DNA from: Sipunculus nudus
Lineage: Eukaryota; Annelida; Sipuncula; Golfingiida; Sipunculidae
DNA length: 64,000 nt
Reading direction: 5' to 3'
NCBI GenBank assembly: GCA_026874595.1
Contig: CM049306.1
Span: 38,934,019 to 38,998,018, forward strand
Part shown: positions 1 to 11,640 of the stretch, in pieces
Position numbering within the stretch: position 1 is the stretch's first letter
Layout: each line of letters begins with the position of its first letter
Position numbers and translations under genes: made by a program
Notes under the pieces: model-generated
Seen by the model: the letters and a program-made list of their open reading frames with translations, nothing else
Database searches by the model: none
Told to the model about the DNA's origin: nothing

Positions 1-1835
1 AGCGCATGTGATGCAGATATATACACATGCAGATGCGGATACGGACACGTTTTGTGTGTATCCATATGCACGTTGCGGTTTCATGCGGTTTTAGGTACCT
101 TTCAACACGGGACTAAGCACGTTTCCGTACAAGTACCCGATCCTAACCTAAAAAAGCCGAATATTCAGAACATTAAACTGTTTGAGAAAATCCAATGTCT
201 CAGTGAATAGAGTCGCCGAATCAAATAAAGACTGTAAGAGAATTGTATGTACTTTTGATTATATTTGAATACAAAACCCATTGTAAAAGCCCTCGTAAAC
301 GCATAAATGTATAAATTTGATTTATACACATCGTTGCACATTGTTCCTCATATTATATCACACTCGAAGGTATTATTCACTTTTCCTTTCGTAATAAATG
401 AAAGTATAAAGAATTGTATCGAATTGTAAAGAAGTGTAACTTGTAATTGTTACAATAGGAATTATGTTATTATTGCATATTACTGAATGTATCACATCTT
501 CTGTATTTTTTTACATTATTGTATCCTAATTGATATATATTCAATAAAATACTGTTTATACCAAATGTCAGACTTAAATTATCAAAATTTGTTACATTTC
601 AAGGAAACACCTTCTGTTTATAGTTAGCTGAGAATGCTTGCAAATTATTACTTATTCCTATAAGTTTTTACCACACCCATGTTTATATGTTATTTGCTTT
701 GAACAATTCTTACCCAATGCACTTGAACGGACTATATTACCCTCTTCACTACATTTATACATACGCCATTCATGTATTTAAAATTAAGCCGCGGTGCATT
801 GTGTGATCAGATAGTGAAGCCCACAAACCCTAAACTGCACACACGTACATTTGTTAGTCCCACTCGGTGCAGCGTGAACCACGACAATACAGCCATTCGC
901 ACTGCAGAAATGGACAGTCTTTCATACTTCATTGCGTTTCTTTTCTACGCATCTACAATAAAAGGTCGCGTAGATTTATATATTTTTTTACTTGAAAATC
1001 TGGCCTCAAATTAAACATTTGTTCCTGTCTTCTTAAAATCAGTGCCCATCAATAATATTACAACTTTGAGGTTTTAGTTGTATAGTCTAATGCTTTGCAA
1101 GTTGAGACCTTCATGTATATAGAGTTTGCAATTGACAGTTATATAAGTAAGCCAAGCAGTAAATACTGATTCAAGTGTTAATGCCTAGGATCGGCAGGGA
1201 GATAGTAAATAAAAACAATCGTGAACTACATTTGTTTCAAATTTCTGTTTAGCTATAGCGCATCATCTGTCTGTGAATGTGTCAACAACAATGAAACTAA
1301 CAATAAAGTGAAATCAATAATATTGTTTCCGTTGAAATGCTTCCAAAAAGCTATTTATAACTGGCTCAAAGTACTGCCTCTATATCACTTAAATCTATCT
1401 GCAACTCTGCGGGGCCTCTTTATACTACAGTTTTCTGGGTCGTCCATTTAATCGGAATTTCGCTGACGCAAATCTATAAAATTTGAAGGAAACATGAAGG
1501 AAATTAGAATCATTTTATCCATCTTACATTGGTATTTCGAATCTTCCTAAACAGATAAATACTAACTCTTCTGACTGTACCTCAATTGTGGCAGGTAATA
1601 GCATGGTGACATTTAAAACGCTTGGTAATGAAATAATAATATCTAATAAAAAGAGCTTTTGGGGCAAATGGGCGCGACATCTCTCGGCAAAAAATCATAC
1701 TATCCGAACTGTAAAGCAAATTGAATCAATTCTATTTGGAACTCCGTTTAACTCTTATTTTGCCTTTGCTGGGCAAAAGATGAGTACCCGGTAAAAAGTA
1801 AATTCCACAAAAAAATACTCTTAAAAAGGCTCAAT

Positions 1836-1836
<1 letters not shown>
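1..1836. other. No recognisable gene
   Basis: AT-rich sequence with only short, low-complexity open frames (80 aa or less) that show no recognisable domain or splice context. I see no RNA gene or clear repeat here. Coding exons of a gene lying to the left cannot be excluded, but none can be supported. Confidence 0.5.
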
Positions 1837-1901
<65 letters not shown>

Positions 1902-1902
1902 C
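1837..1902. repeat. (TA)n microsatellite abutting retroelement tail
   Basis: About 65 bp of nearly pure TA dinucleotides. The array joins directly onto the reversed 3' tail of the inverted Penelope-like copy that starts at about 1,900. The same juxtaposition occurs at the three other copies of this tail in the window. Confidence 0.9.
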
Positions 1903-1925
1903 TCTGAAGAAAAACAACACTGTTA

Positions 1926-1973
1926 ATTCACAACAGACTGTTTCACGGGATGCGACCCGATCATCAGGTGAAT
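1926..1973 (-). ncRNA. Hammerhead ribozyme motif, inverted copy
   Basis: Read on the - strand: ATTCAC (stem I 5' side), core CTGATGA, stem II CGGG/CCCG, GAA, stem III ACA/TGT with a GTC loop, cleavage-site T, then GTGAAT (stem I 3' side). Stem I is 6 bp and perfect. The core residues C3-U4-G5-A6-N-G8-A9 and G12-A13-A14 are all present. The base pair next to the core in stem II is a U-U mismatch. Very short stem III is typical of type I hammerheads reported in Penelope-like elements. Confidence 0.8.
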
Positions 1974-2579
1974 GTGGTTAGAATGAAGCTAACGTCGTGG
2001 TTTGAAAAGCCGAGACTTTACGAGATTACGAGATTATGCTTTGTGCGATTCGGGTCGGGGGGGGGGGGGGGGGGGCATGTGAAAGACTGACACTGATCCT
2101 ATTGTTCTCGGGTGCACAATAGGATTGGTCGGGGTACACGTGCGATACTGGAACATAGCAGGGCAGGGTAAAGGGGTTATATAATGTAGTAAATAGTAAA
2201 TATAATACAAAGATGTAACCAGGATGCTCAATCAGCATATTGAAATGATTTCTAATAGGGCCTTGGAAGCAGTGAACATATCAGTAGTATACATATGATA
2301 TGATAAAAATACACATATACTGTGAAAATACACAATATACAAGGCAAATATACAATATAAAAGGCAAATATACTATACCCATACCAAGTGGTGCAAGTCT
2401 CTTAGCTGAAGGTCGTAAAGCCCATTAGACCAGGATAAAGTAGAACTTTCCTGTCATCCAATGGACTCCACGAGCCAGCAGTGAGAGAACAACTACCTGA
2501 ACAAATGAGTCTGCCCAGCGGATCCTCTTGGGGGGGGGGGGGGGGGGGTTAAGGGGGCACGCTGAATATAGTACGAATG

Positions 2580-3695
2580 CTAGGTTTTAAAATATTTCAG
2601 GGTGAATTTGTTTTGATGGCGGCACTTGGAGAGAATTTCAGCTCTTGAGTTCAACAATGATCCAGGGGGGGCAGTAGCTATAAGTAGCTTTTCAGACAAG
2701 CAGAGATCACACTTCCTAGTCCCACAGAAGTAAGGTGCTGCCTTGGCAGATATTTCCCAGGAGAGCTTGTAATTGATATTGTTGTCTTTTAGTGACCAAA
2801 TGTGTTTAGACAGTTCAGTGTTTTTAGCGTGGGATCTGTTCCGAAAGGATTGCTTGTGGTTATTATATCTTGTCTTGAAATCACCTTCAGTACACCCTAT
2901 GTAGTGTTTCACGTCATTGTCTGTTCTAACTGTTGCTTTATAGACAATGCATTTCAGCTGACATTGACCATTCATAGGACATTCGTCTTTCTTACGGCAG
3001 TTACATTGTTTTTGGGGTGCATTCACAGCATTGTCAGAATTTAGAACCTTCATATTATGTTTGCTGATCAGGTTAGACATGTTGGGTAGACAGCTGTAGC
3101 TAATTTTCAAATTGTTCCTGTTGAATAACCTGTGGTACCTGTGATGTTGAGGGAAGTGTTTTTCAACTAGTTTCATGAATTTTCTGCCAATGTTGGTTTT
3201 TACATGACGGCTGTAGGGTGGATTAAACCATATTATTTTCCTTTTCCTGTTTCTCTTGCTTTTCACTGTTGGTTCAACATATTTTAAGCTTTCTGAGAAC
3301 CCGCTTTTCGCTAAAGCTTCATCATACATGGGTTTGGCTTTCATAAATAGCTCTTTATTGCAGGAGTTGTCAGAAACACGTTTACTGATCATCATAGGTA
3401 TCTGCCTAATGATAGCTGGGGGGTGATTGGATTGTGCGTGGATATAGAGAGGGTCATTGTTCGGTTTTCTGTAAGGGTAGAAGATGTCATTTTGGAGGTC
3501 AAATGTTACGTCTAAGAAATCTGTGCAGGTCAGGTTAGTTTCAATGGTTATCTTTAACCCAACATTGGAAAAGAGTTTGATCATTTTCTTACGGGTGCTG
3601 TCTGCTTTGGGTCCAGACATGTTGGGGAAACAACCTAAACCGTCATCACGATACAGGCCTAGAGCATTTACATAGGAGAATGCGATGGAAGGCAT
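2580..3695 (-). pseudogene. 5'-truncated RT/GIY-YIG ORF of inverted Penelope-like copy
   Basis: An open frame of 371 codons equal to the C-terminal part of the retroelement protein. Homology with the + copy begins at the segment leading into RT motif C (YRDD), so motif A and everything upstream are missing. The frame retains the thumb region, the Cys-rich linker (CNC...C...C...C) and the whole GIY-YIG domain including the HYIG motif. The homopolymer near the C terminus has 7 C on the coding strand, against 9 C in the + copy, and this copy therefore reads on for about 30 extra residues (ending KFTLKYFKT). That is probably the original C terminus. The apparent start codon is accidental sequence at the junction with the other copy, so the frame is unlikely to be translated as a functional protein. 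Confidence 0.8.
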
Positions 3696-5608
3696 TCCAT
3701 TTCGAAAACCCTGGTCAAACTTCAGATAAACAAAACTATGGATTCAAAACCACATATTCACCCCCTCATAGCGAACACCTCAGGGCATTTGAAAGTGATA
3801 TCTACGAAATGGTCCGGAACATTGAATTTCAGCACTCACACAATGCATTCCAGAAACAAATGGCCAATGACATCAAAACAATCAGACAATCTGACAATCT
3901 CCTAGTACAGGCAGATAAGACAACCAACCTGTACAGTATGCCGAAAGAACACTACAATAAACTTCTTACAGAAAACATCACTAAGACATACAAAAAAGCA
4001 GACAGAAATATCTGTAAAAATATCAATACAGAAGCCAAAGAAATAGCCGGTTCCCTTAACCTAGCAGACCGCATCGAAGTCATGGCCGAGCGCAATGCTT
4101 ACATTACTTTGAAAGACCACAAGGATAATTTTGAACAAAACCCCAAGTGCAGATTGATTAATCCAGCAAAATCTGAAATAGGTATCATTAGCAAAAAGCA
4201 CTTGGAAAAAATTAATAGCCAACTGAGACTGAAAACCAAACTCAACCAGTGGCAAAATACCGCACAGGTAATATCTTGGTTCAAGAAATTGAAGCTGAAA
4301 CAAAAATCTAAGTTCATAAAGTTTGATATTGTTGACTTTTACCCCTCGATCACAGAAGATCTTCTCATGAAAGCCCTCAAATTTGCCAAAACCATGGTCT
4401 CCATTCCAGAGGATGTTATCAAAACCATCCTGCACAGCAGGAAAAGCTTACTGTTTAGCAACGGTAACACCTGGGTGAAAAAAGATCACACTAGTTTTGA
4501 CGTCACCATGGGCAGTTTTGATGGCGCTGAAGTATGCGAAATTGTTGGTTTATACATCCTAGATATGTTGAAAAAGGAATTTGGTGTAAATGCTCTAGGC
4601 CTGTATCGTGATGACGGTTTAGGTTGTTTCCCCAACATGTCTGGACCCAAAGCAGACAGCACCCGTAAGAAAATGATCAAACTCTTTTCCAATGTTGGGT
4701 TAAAGAGAACCATTGAAACTAACCTGACCTGCACAGATTTCTTAGACGTAACATTTGACCTCCAAAATGACATCTTCTACCCTTACAGAAAACCGAACAA
4801 TGACCCTCTCTATATCCACGCACAATCCAATCACCCCCCAGCTATCATTAGGCAGATACCTATGATGATCAGTAAACGTGTTTCTGACAACTCCTGCAAT
4901 AAAGAGCTATTTATGAAAGCCAAACCCATGTATGATGAAGCTTTAGCGAAAAGCGGGTTCTCAGAAAGCTTAAAATATGTTGAACCAACAGTGAAAAGCA
5001 AGAGAAACAGGAAAAGGAAAATAATATGGTTTAATCCACCCTACAGCCGTCATGTAAAAACCAACATTGGCAGAAAATTCATGAAACTAGTTGAAAAACA
5101 CTTCCCTCAACATCACAGGTACCACAGGTTATTCAACAGGAACAATTTGAAAATTAGCTACAGCTGTCTACCCAACATGTCTAACCTGATCAGCAAACAT
5201 AATATGAAGGTTCTAAATTCTGACAATGCTGTGAATGCACCCCAAAAACAATGTAACTGCCGTAAGAAAGACGAATGTCCTATGAATGGTCAATGTCAGC
5301 TGAAATGCATTGTCTATAAAGCAACAGTTAGAACAGACAATGACGTGAAACACTACATAGGGTGTACTGAAGGTGATTTCAAGACAAGATATAATAACCA
5401 CAAGCAATCCTTTCGGAACAGATCCCACGCTAAAAACACTGAACTGTCTAAACACATTTGGTCACTAAAAGACAACAATATCAATTACAAGCTCTCCTGG
5501 GAAATATCTGCCAAGGCAGCACCTTACTTCTGTGGGACTAGGAAGTGTGATCTCTGCTTGTCTGAAAAGCTACTTATAGCTACTGCCCCCCCCCTGGATC
5601 ATTGTTGA
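3680..5608 (+). CDS. Reverse transcriptase with C-terminal GIY-YIG endonuclease (Penelope-like)
   Basis: A 642-codon frame encoding the retroelement polyprotein. RT motif A is FDIVDFYPSI at about residues 215-224, motif B is around GSFDGAEVCE, and motif C is YRDD at residues 309-312, so the catalytic aspartates are present. A Cys-rich linker (C525, C527, C533, C539, C543) precedes a GIY-YIG nuclease: VYK at 545-547, HYIG at 558-561, the TRYNNH arginine motif a few residues later, and a downstream Glu in NTELSKHIW. The protein would nick target DNA and prime reverse transcription. The N terminus may lack some upstream residues, since the start lies only 9 nt from the junction with the inverted copy. 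A C9 tract (C7 in the sister arm) shifts the frame near the end and replaces the last ~30 residues with LDHC. I am confident of the family; the exact clade is unassigned. Confidence 0.85.
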   Translation: MRWKAFHFENPGQTSDKQNYGFKTTYSPPHSEHLRAFESDIYEMVRNIEFQHSHNAFQKQMANDIKTIRQSDNLLVQADKTTNLYSMPKEHYNKLLTENITKTYKKADRNICKNINTEAKEIAGSLNLADRIEVMAERNAYITLKDHKDNFEQNPKCRLINPAKSEIGIISKKHLEKINSQLRLKTKLNQWQNTAQVISWFKKLKLKQKSKFIKFDIVDFYPSITEDLLMKALKFAKTMVSIPEDVIKTILHSRKSLLFSNGNTWVKKDHTSFDVTMGSFDGAEVCEIVGLYILDMLKKEFGVNALGLYRDDGLGCFPNMSGPKADSTRKKMIKLFSNVGLKRTIETNLTCTDFLDVTFDLQNDIFYPYRKPNNDPLYIHAQSNHPPAIIRQIPMMISKRVSDNSCNKELFMKAKPMYDEALAKSGFSESLKYVEPTVKSKRNRKRKIIWFNPPYSRHVKTNIGRKFMKLVEKHFPQHHRYHRLFNRNNLKISYSCLPNMSNLISKHNMKVLNSDNAVNAPQKQCNCRKKDECPMNGQCQLKCIVYKATVRTDNDVKHYIGCTEGDFKTRYNNHKQSFRNRSHAKNTELSKHIWSLKDNNINYKLSWEISAKAAPYFCGTRKCDLCLSEKLLIATAPPLDHC

Positions 5609-6281
5609 ACTCAAGAGCTGAAATTCTCTCCAAGTGCCGCCATCATAACAAATTCACCCTGAAATATTTTAAAACCTAGCATTCGTACTATATTCAGCGT
5701 GCCCCCTTAACCCCCCCCCCCCCCCCAACGAGGATCCGCTGGGCAGACTCATTTGTTCAGGTAGTTGTTCTCTCACTGCTGGCTCGTGCAGTCCATTGGA
5801 TGACAGGAAAGTTCTACTTTATCCTGGTCTAATGGGCTTTACGACCTTCAGCTAGGAGACTTGCACCACTTGGTATGGGTATAGTATATTTGCCTTTTAT
5901 ATTGTATATTTGCCTTGTATATTGTGTATTTTCACAGTATATGTGTATTTTTATCATATCATATGTATACTACTGATATGTTCACTGCTTCCAAGGCCCT
6001 ATTAGAAATCATTTCAATATGCTGATTGAGCATCCTGGTTACATCTTTGTATTATATTTACTATTTACTACATTATATAACCCCTTTACCCTGCCCTGCT
6101 ATGTTCCAGTATCGCACGTGTACCCCGACCAATCCTATTGTGCACCCGAGAACAATAGGATCAGTGTCAGTCTTTCACATGCCCCCCCCCCCCCCCCCGA
6201 CCCGAATCGCACAAAGCATAATCTCGTAATCTCGTAAAGTCTCGGCTTTTCAAACCACGACGTTAGCTTCATTCTAACCAC

Positions 6282-6329
6282 ATTCACCTGATGATCGGGT
6301 CGCATCCCGTGAAACAGTCTGTTGTGAAT
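6282..6329 (+). ncRNA. Hammerhead ribozyme motif, + copy
   Basis: The motif comprises stem I ATTCAC (6282-6287) with GTGAAT (6324-6329), core CTGATGA (6288-6294), stem II CGGG/CCCG with a UCGCAU-type loop, GAA (6311-6313), stem III ACA/TGT with loop GTC, and a predicted cleavage residue T6323. It lies in the 3' tail of the Penelope-like element about 670 nt after the stop. The cleavage triplet would be GUU, which fits the NUH rule. All conserved core positions are intact. Confidence 0.82.
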
Positions 6330-6415
6330 TAACAGTGTTGTTTTTCTTCAGAGTTATACCGCTCTGGCCTAGCTTGTAGGCCTTAGAGCACTTTACATCG
6401 GAGGGTAACACTACC

Positions 6416-6668
<253 letters not shown>

Positions 6669-6669
6669 A

Positions 6670-9029
6670 CATGAAAATAAAATTTTCCCACGAAGAATAA
6701 AAGACATTTATCAAATACAAAAAAATCACTTTTTTAGTTTTACACTTCCCACCCTTAAATCAGTAGATATTTATACCTGCGAATAATGGATTCGTTTCTA
6801 TGCTATTATAAATTTAAGCAAATATTGAACAGTCTCTTAAAAAAACTTAGTTTTCAAATTATCCGATAAGTGCGCCATCTGTCGGATTGTGCCAGATCCT
6901 TTTTTTTCAACACACGCTGGCACCGCTTAATAATTTTTTATATGGTCGTGGCAAATAATTAAATAACTGCAAATTGTGAACCACCCACAGAGAAGGTCTG
7001 TTCTGACAACAAATATATACTTGTGTCAGCCTGTAATGCAAAAGATTTTAATGTCTCCATATACAATATAAATCATAGGCTTCCCGGAAAAACTAAAACT
7101 ATAAGCTGATAAAAATGTCCTTAATTTGTACCCAGAAAGGTAAAGTTAAGGGGGTTGTCCAACACGGACGGCATGGAAACTTTTTCATTTTTTTTATTTT
7201 GAAAATAAACGGTGCAAAACGCAACATTTTGAATGTATGATTCTATTATTTTAGCCAATGTTATAACCCTGAATTACAGCATTCTTTAAAATATATTGTT
7301 ATGATAAAAGTGTATCAATGTCGGAGACATATTGAGGTGCAAAAATTTCTCCTAAACAGTAAAAATATATGATACAATTCATACTTTTTTATTTATACGC
7401 AATTTGAAGAGGCAAGGTCACAAACAAGGGCTGCTTCAAAACTGGGCTTGTCATATGTTTATCCAGGGCGGGTGTTATTATTTTGTGTGACACATTCGAC
7501 AGTGTCTGTAATATACGGGGCAATTTATTCATCGAAATTAAGATGACTAAGTCTTTCCAGTGAACGCAGCCAAAGCAAAGCAGAGTGTTATGGCGTGATG
7601 GTGTGAGCAAGCCGCCCACATAGATACGTCAATATTTTATAGTATCATTTCGTTCTCATCATATTAAATAGAGATTAAGGTCGAAAGGTCTTTTAATTAT
7701 TCATAAGGATTACTTGACCTTCATATATTCCCCAGGAGGAAACTGTCTATTGCCAATTAGCATTATTATGTTCAAACATTGGCAATTTTCTATATTTTTT
7801 AAATCTGAGACATATTATTCAATTGCTCGATGGAGAATACATGGGAAGGTCATGATACTGGCATAAAAAAAAGTAATATATTTATCATCAGAATTCAGAA
7901 TTTTTATATATATATATATTTATATATATATATATATTTACTGTTAATATACTATTTATGATTAATTTTCTACTTATCTATTTATGTATTGTGTTTATAT
8001 AATTATGTATTTATATATATATATATGTGTGTGTGTATGTACGTGTGTGTGATTGTGTTTGTGAGGGTGTGTGTGGTTGTGTATGTGTCGATTTGAGCCC
8101 GTGCCCTCTAACAGCTCGTGTAGGTTAAAGTCTAAGTTCAAATTAATATGAGTCACACGTGGCGATTCATCAAACCGCCCTGTCCACAATGTTTAATAAA
8201 GCATCGCGTTTCTATGTGTATAAATGAATCACAATTGATCTGCGTCTGAACAACCCATGTACGTAACACAGTGTGGGGCGAGATAACATGAGCAAACAGT
8301 GACGCAAAGGCCATGCGTATACACAGGTGTATGGGCCATATTATGGGATTTATGTAAATGAAGTTTTTCTACGCTAATGGCGCACTCAACACCAACGCAA
8401 CTTAGGTATCTTTATATTATCTGTATCGGTATCATAACAGATTTTTACCATTATAAACTCAGAATTTCAAAAGAGTATATACAATATTTTAGTAAATAAT
8501 GTATAATTTAAATGACATTGCAACACATTTTTGTCTGTAGATTTATTAAAACATCCACCCGGAAGGTTCTGTTTTCAACCCTGTCTCTGTGTTGGTTTGT
8601 TAGATGCTTAGTTCAGTTGTTGGTTTGTTTGATTTTTAGCAAGATCGCGAAAGACAATGTGAACCAACTTCCATGATAGGATGTATTGATAAAAGAGAAG
8701 TTTTAAGCACTCTGAAGTCCTTTGGCATATACGCACTTCCGAATAGTACATGTACTGCCAGTCAGTACTTGACATATTACTTTACCTTTCCTCTTATACC
8801 CTACCCCCTATAAATAAAAAAATGTAAATGCGGGACCTACAGGCAATTAGCATGTTGGGAATCAAGCTTCCATTGATTCCACAAAGATGTTGTGTTTTCA
8901 CGCCTGTTTGATTGTTTATTTGTTCGTTTTATCGGGATGAAACTTTGTGGAGGGTTTGTACATTGTGCAAGGAAGATCCCAAGGAATTCTTGATCAGGGG
9001 CTAATCCAATATATATATTTATAACGTTT
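6670..9029. other. Non-coding stretch with short microsatellites
   Basis: AT-rich sequence with no supported gene. It holds (TA)n at about 7,905-7,937 and a TATATG/GTGTGT patch at 8,011-8,090. A short open frame at 7,389-7,619 (- strand) shows no domain. Confidence 0.5.
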
Positions 9030-9096
9030 CTAACCACATTCACCTGATGATCGGGTCGTATCCCGTGAAACAGACTGTTGTGAATATACTGTGTTG

Positions 9097-9102
<6 letters not shown>
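9030..9102 (+). mobile_element. Solo 3' tail of the Penelope-like element
   Basis: A 73-bp fragment matching the hammerhead-bearing tail of the element at 1,900-6,420. It starts at TTCTAACCAC, 10 nt before the ribozyme stem I, and runs through GTGAAT and TGTGTTG into a (TA)n array at 9,103-9,176. No coding part is attached. The short copy at 38,563 begins at the same point. Confidence 0.8.
9038..9085 (+). ncRNA. Hammerhead ribozyme motif, solo copy
   Basis: The layout is the same as at 6,282: stem I ATTCAC/GTGAAT, core CTGATGA, stem II CGGG/CCCG, GAA, stem III ACA/TGT with loop GAC, and predicted cleavage after T9079. Loop II differs by one base (GTCGTAT). The core is intact, so this copy could be active despite lacking the rest of the element. 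Confidence 0.78.
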
Positions 9103-9150
<48 letters not shown>

Positions 9151-9210
9151 CATATATATATTTATATATATATAGAGAGAGAGAGAGGGAGAGAGGGAGA
9201 GAGAGAGTAG
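9103..9210. repeat. (TA)n followed by (GA)n microsatellite
   Basis: The sequence is TA dinucleotides to about 9,176, then GA/GAGG dinucleotides to about 9,207. It is directly adjacent to the solo Penelope-like tail. Confidence 0.9.
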
Positions 9211-9449
9211 CGACAGCTTGTCACCCCAAACGTCGATTTTAGATGGACTGAAGACGATGGGGTGACAGTACAAGCTATTGGGTTCGCATCAATTCTAGTA
9301 TGTGCAGATGTGCACGCCATTTCTGACACTACTTTTTCATTTTCATCCACTTCTCGAACTGTCATTTTCCTGAGTTAAGACAAAAAGTGACGTTATTCTG
9401 TTGGGGAAAATAATAATTATTACATCCACGGTTGACTTACGTGTAAACG

Positions 9450-11109
9450 TGCAGCAGTTTTTAATTCCGAGGCTGGTTTTACTCGAAAAACTCGTCTCCA
9501 CGTCTGTCAGCGGGAGAATCATAACTTCCGGTAGGGGATTTCCATACGGCTATGTGTAAAACTCGGAAGTCCGAAGTCGGAAGCAAGGACTTTTTTAAAG
9601 CAATGATCGAAGCATAATTAAAATGCTACTACATCAATGGAAAGAACCTTTTTATTTTTATTGATAGAATAAGGTCTTTTCTATCATCATGTAAAATAAT
9701 CAAAGTTATCCATCCGAAGTTAATGACTAGTTTTTGCTCGGAAATGCCCGGATATGGTCCAAATGTGTAAAACTCGGAAGCCAGTAATGGCATATGCACT
9801 GGTCATCATATCGTCAGCAAACGTGTCAAGCATTTTCAATTTCTTCAGTATCATGTATTTTTCATAAATTCAATCTGTTTTGTAACATTCATGATGCTGT
9901 TTTTTTTTAAATAATATATTATATTGATATTTTATTTCATTTTGTACAACAAGATTATTTTAACTCATCAATATTTTACGCTGTTGCCGCATTTTATGTT
10001 GATGGAAACATGAAAAAAATAAAGGTTTTGATAATATTTTATACATGTGCCCCTATAAAAATCACCGTGATAATATCATAGAGACTTAAACAGAAAATTT
10101 GACAGAACCAACCCGTCCAGTTAATGTTTTTACAAGTTGTTTCGAACAAAATATTTTATTTTTTATGTATAAATTGAAAAACATTTTCCTCTTCCATTGA
10201 CCAAAAAAATTCATCAGGATTATGAATCTCTTAGACTCTTATCTATTATGTAATACTTTTTATGCCAAATATTATTTTACATTTCATGGTCCGGTTGCAT
10301 TTATATATATATATATATTATGTAAACAAAATTGTAAATTCTTATCGAGATCTTTGTAATCTAACAGTAATATGAAGTTGAAGGGAGCAAATTCTGGTTA
10401 TATGCCCTTATAATGCAATCAGTTGCAAACATACTTTAATATATTAATAAATATCCATATATTTGAAGCTGAAATGTGATGTTGAAACATCAGGAGTGAA
10501 ATTAATATAATATAAATATCGAAATTGATAAAGTTTGAAAGAAAGAGTCAAAAACTTGTAAAAGAATTAATTTTAGTTTTTAAAAAAATTTGCTTAAATT
10601 TGTAAATCGATCAGATTTTATAATAAAACATGATATATATTATCTGGACTGTTGTATCCCTTTTCTAAGATATAAATGTAACATTTTTTTTAAATATCGT
10701 TGAACATATTGAAAGACATTTCGTTTTGCATATGATACATGTATGTTTGTTCCAGCGATGACCTTCTGGGATATATTGAATTTTCATATTTATTCAACGT
10801 ATGGAAAATATATTACAATATATTTTATTTTGAATGACATCGTAATTTATAACTGTATTTTTAATGCCGTACATGGGTTAATCATACCATATTTATTATT
10901 CAGTGGTGCATCCATAGAGGGCGTGCCCGTTCAGACGTAATATCTCTTAATTTTCATTTCTTTTCCAGATTACTTTATTTATTCCCTAGCAATTTCATTA
11001 TTATATTTATTACTTTCCAATTCATAAATTGGTGATTTACTCCACTGAGAGAGCATCCAGATATATACTAGTATAATAAGAGAGGAAGTATTTCCGATAA
11101 TAACACCGA

Positions 11110-11155
<46 letters not shown>

Positions 11156-11640
11156 TTTACAAATAAAAAAATAAGAACTTATAGTTTTCCGATTATGTAT
11201 CATGTATTGCATTATACACTCATTAAAAGCAGAATCATGCATAAGCAATTTAATATATGCATGCAACTATAATTATAATGAAACTGCATTTTGGGCAAAG
11301 TGCGTCTCTGTGACTTCCGAGTTATACACATTGGATATCATCCAAGCACTTCTGACTGACTTCCGAGATGGCTTCCGAGCACAAAATCTTCCATAACGTT
11401 CAGATTAAACAATGGATAACTATTATTCTTCACAGAATGATAAAAAAAAGATCTTATTCTATCGGGGAAAAAACAAAACGGTATTGAAACGTTAGCATTT
11501 TGTATATGCTTTAAACTGCTTTCGTTGGTTTCCGGCTTCCGGCTTCCGACTTCCAAGTTTACATACACGACCGCGCCATGACACATTTAGTTTTGAATGA
11601 GAAGTACCGCTTCACGTGAATCGGTGCCACAATGATGAAA
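9450..11640. repeat. Nested inverted repeats, possible DNA element
   Basis: The block GTGTAAAACTCGGAAG plus CCGAAGTCGGAAGC (9,554-9,584) recurs in reverse at 11,530-11,567. A second block TGTGTAAAACTCGGAAG (9,764-9,780) is matched in reverse by CTTCCGAGTTATACACA at about 11,314-11,330. Two nested inverted pairs separated by 1.5-2 kb suggest a TIR/subterminal-repeat element. No transposase frame is visible between them, and exact ends and target duplication are not resolved. A (TA)n array lies inside at 11,112-11,151. Confidence 0.45.

Larger units (their letters stand above)
1900..6420 (+). mobile_element. Penelope-like retroelement with head-to-head inverted partial copy
   Basis: This is a composite retroelement. 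The arm at 1,900-3,671 (- strand) is nearly the exact reverse complement of 4,586-6,355 (+ strand), so two ~1.77 kb arms flank a ~0.9 kb single-copy middle. The middle encodes the N-terminal half of the reverse transcriptase. The + copy carries an almost full RT/GIY-YIG reading frame at 3,680-5,608. The - copy is 5'-truncated inside RT motif C. Each arm has a ~0.7 kb 3' untranslated tail that contains a hammerhead ribozyme motif and ends at a (TA)n tract. Penelope-like elements are known for truncated copies joined in inverted orientation, for GIY-YIG endonucleases and for hammerhead motifs; all three are seen here. The arms differ at few positions, so the structure looks young. Confidence 0.85.
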
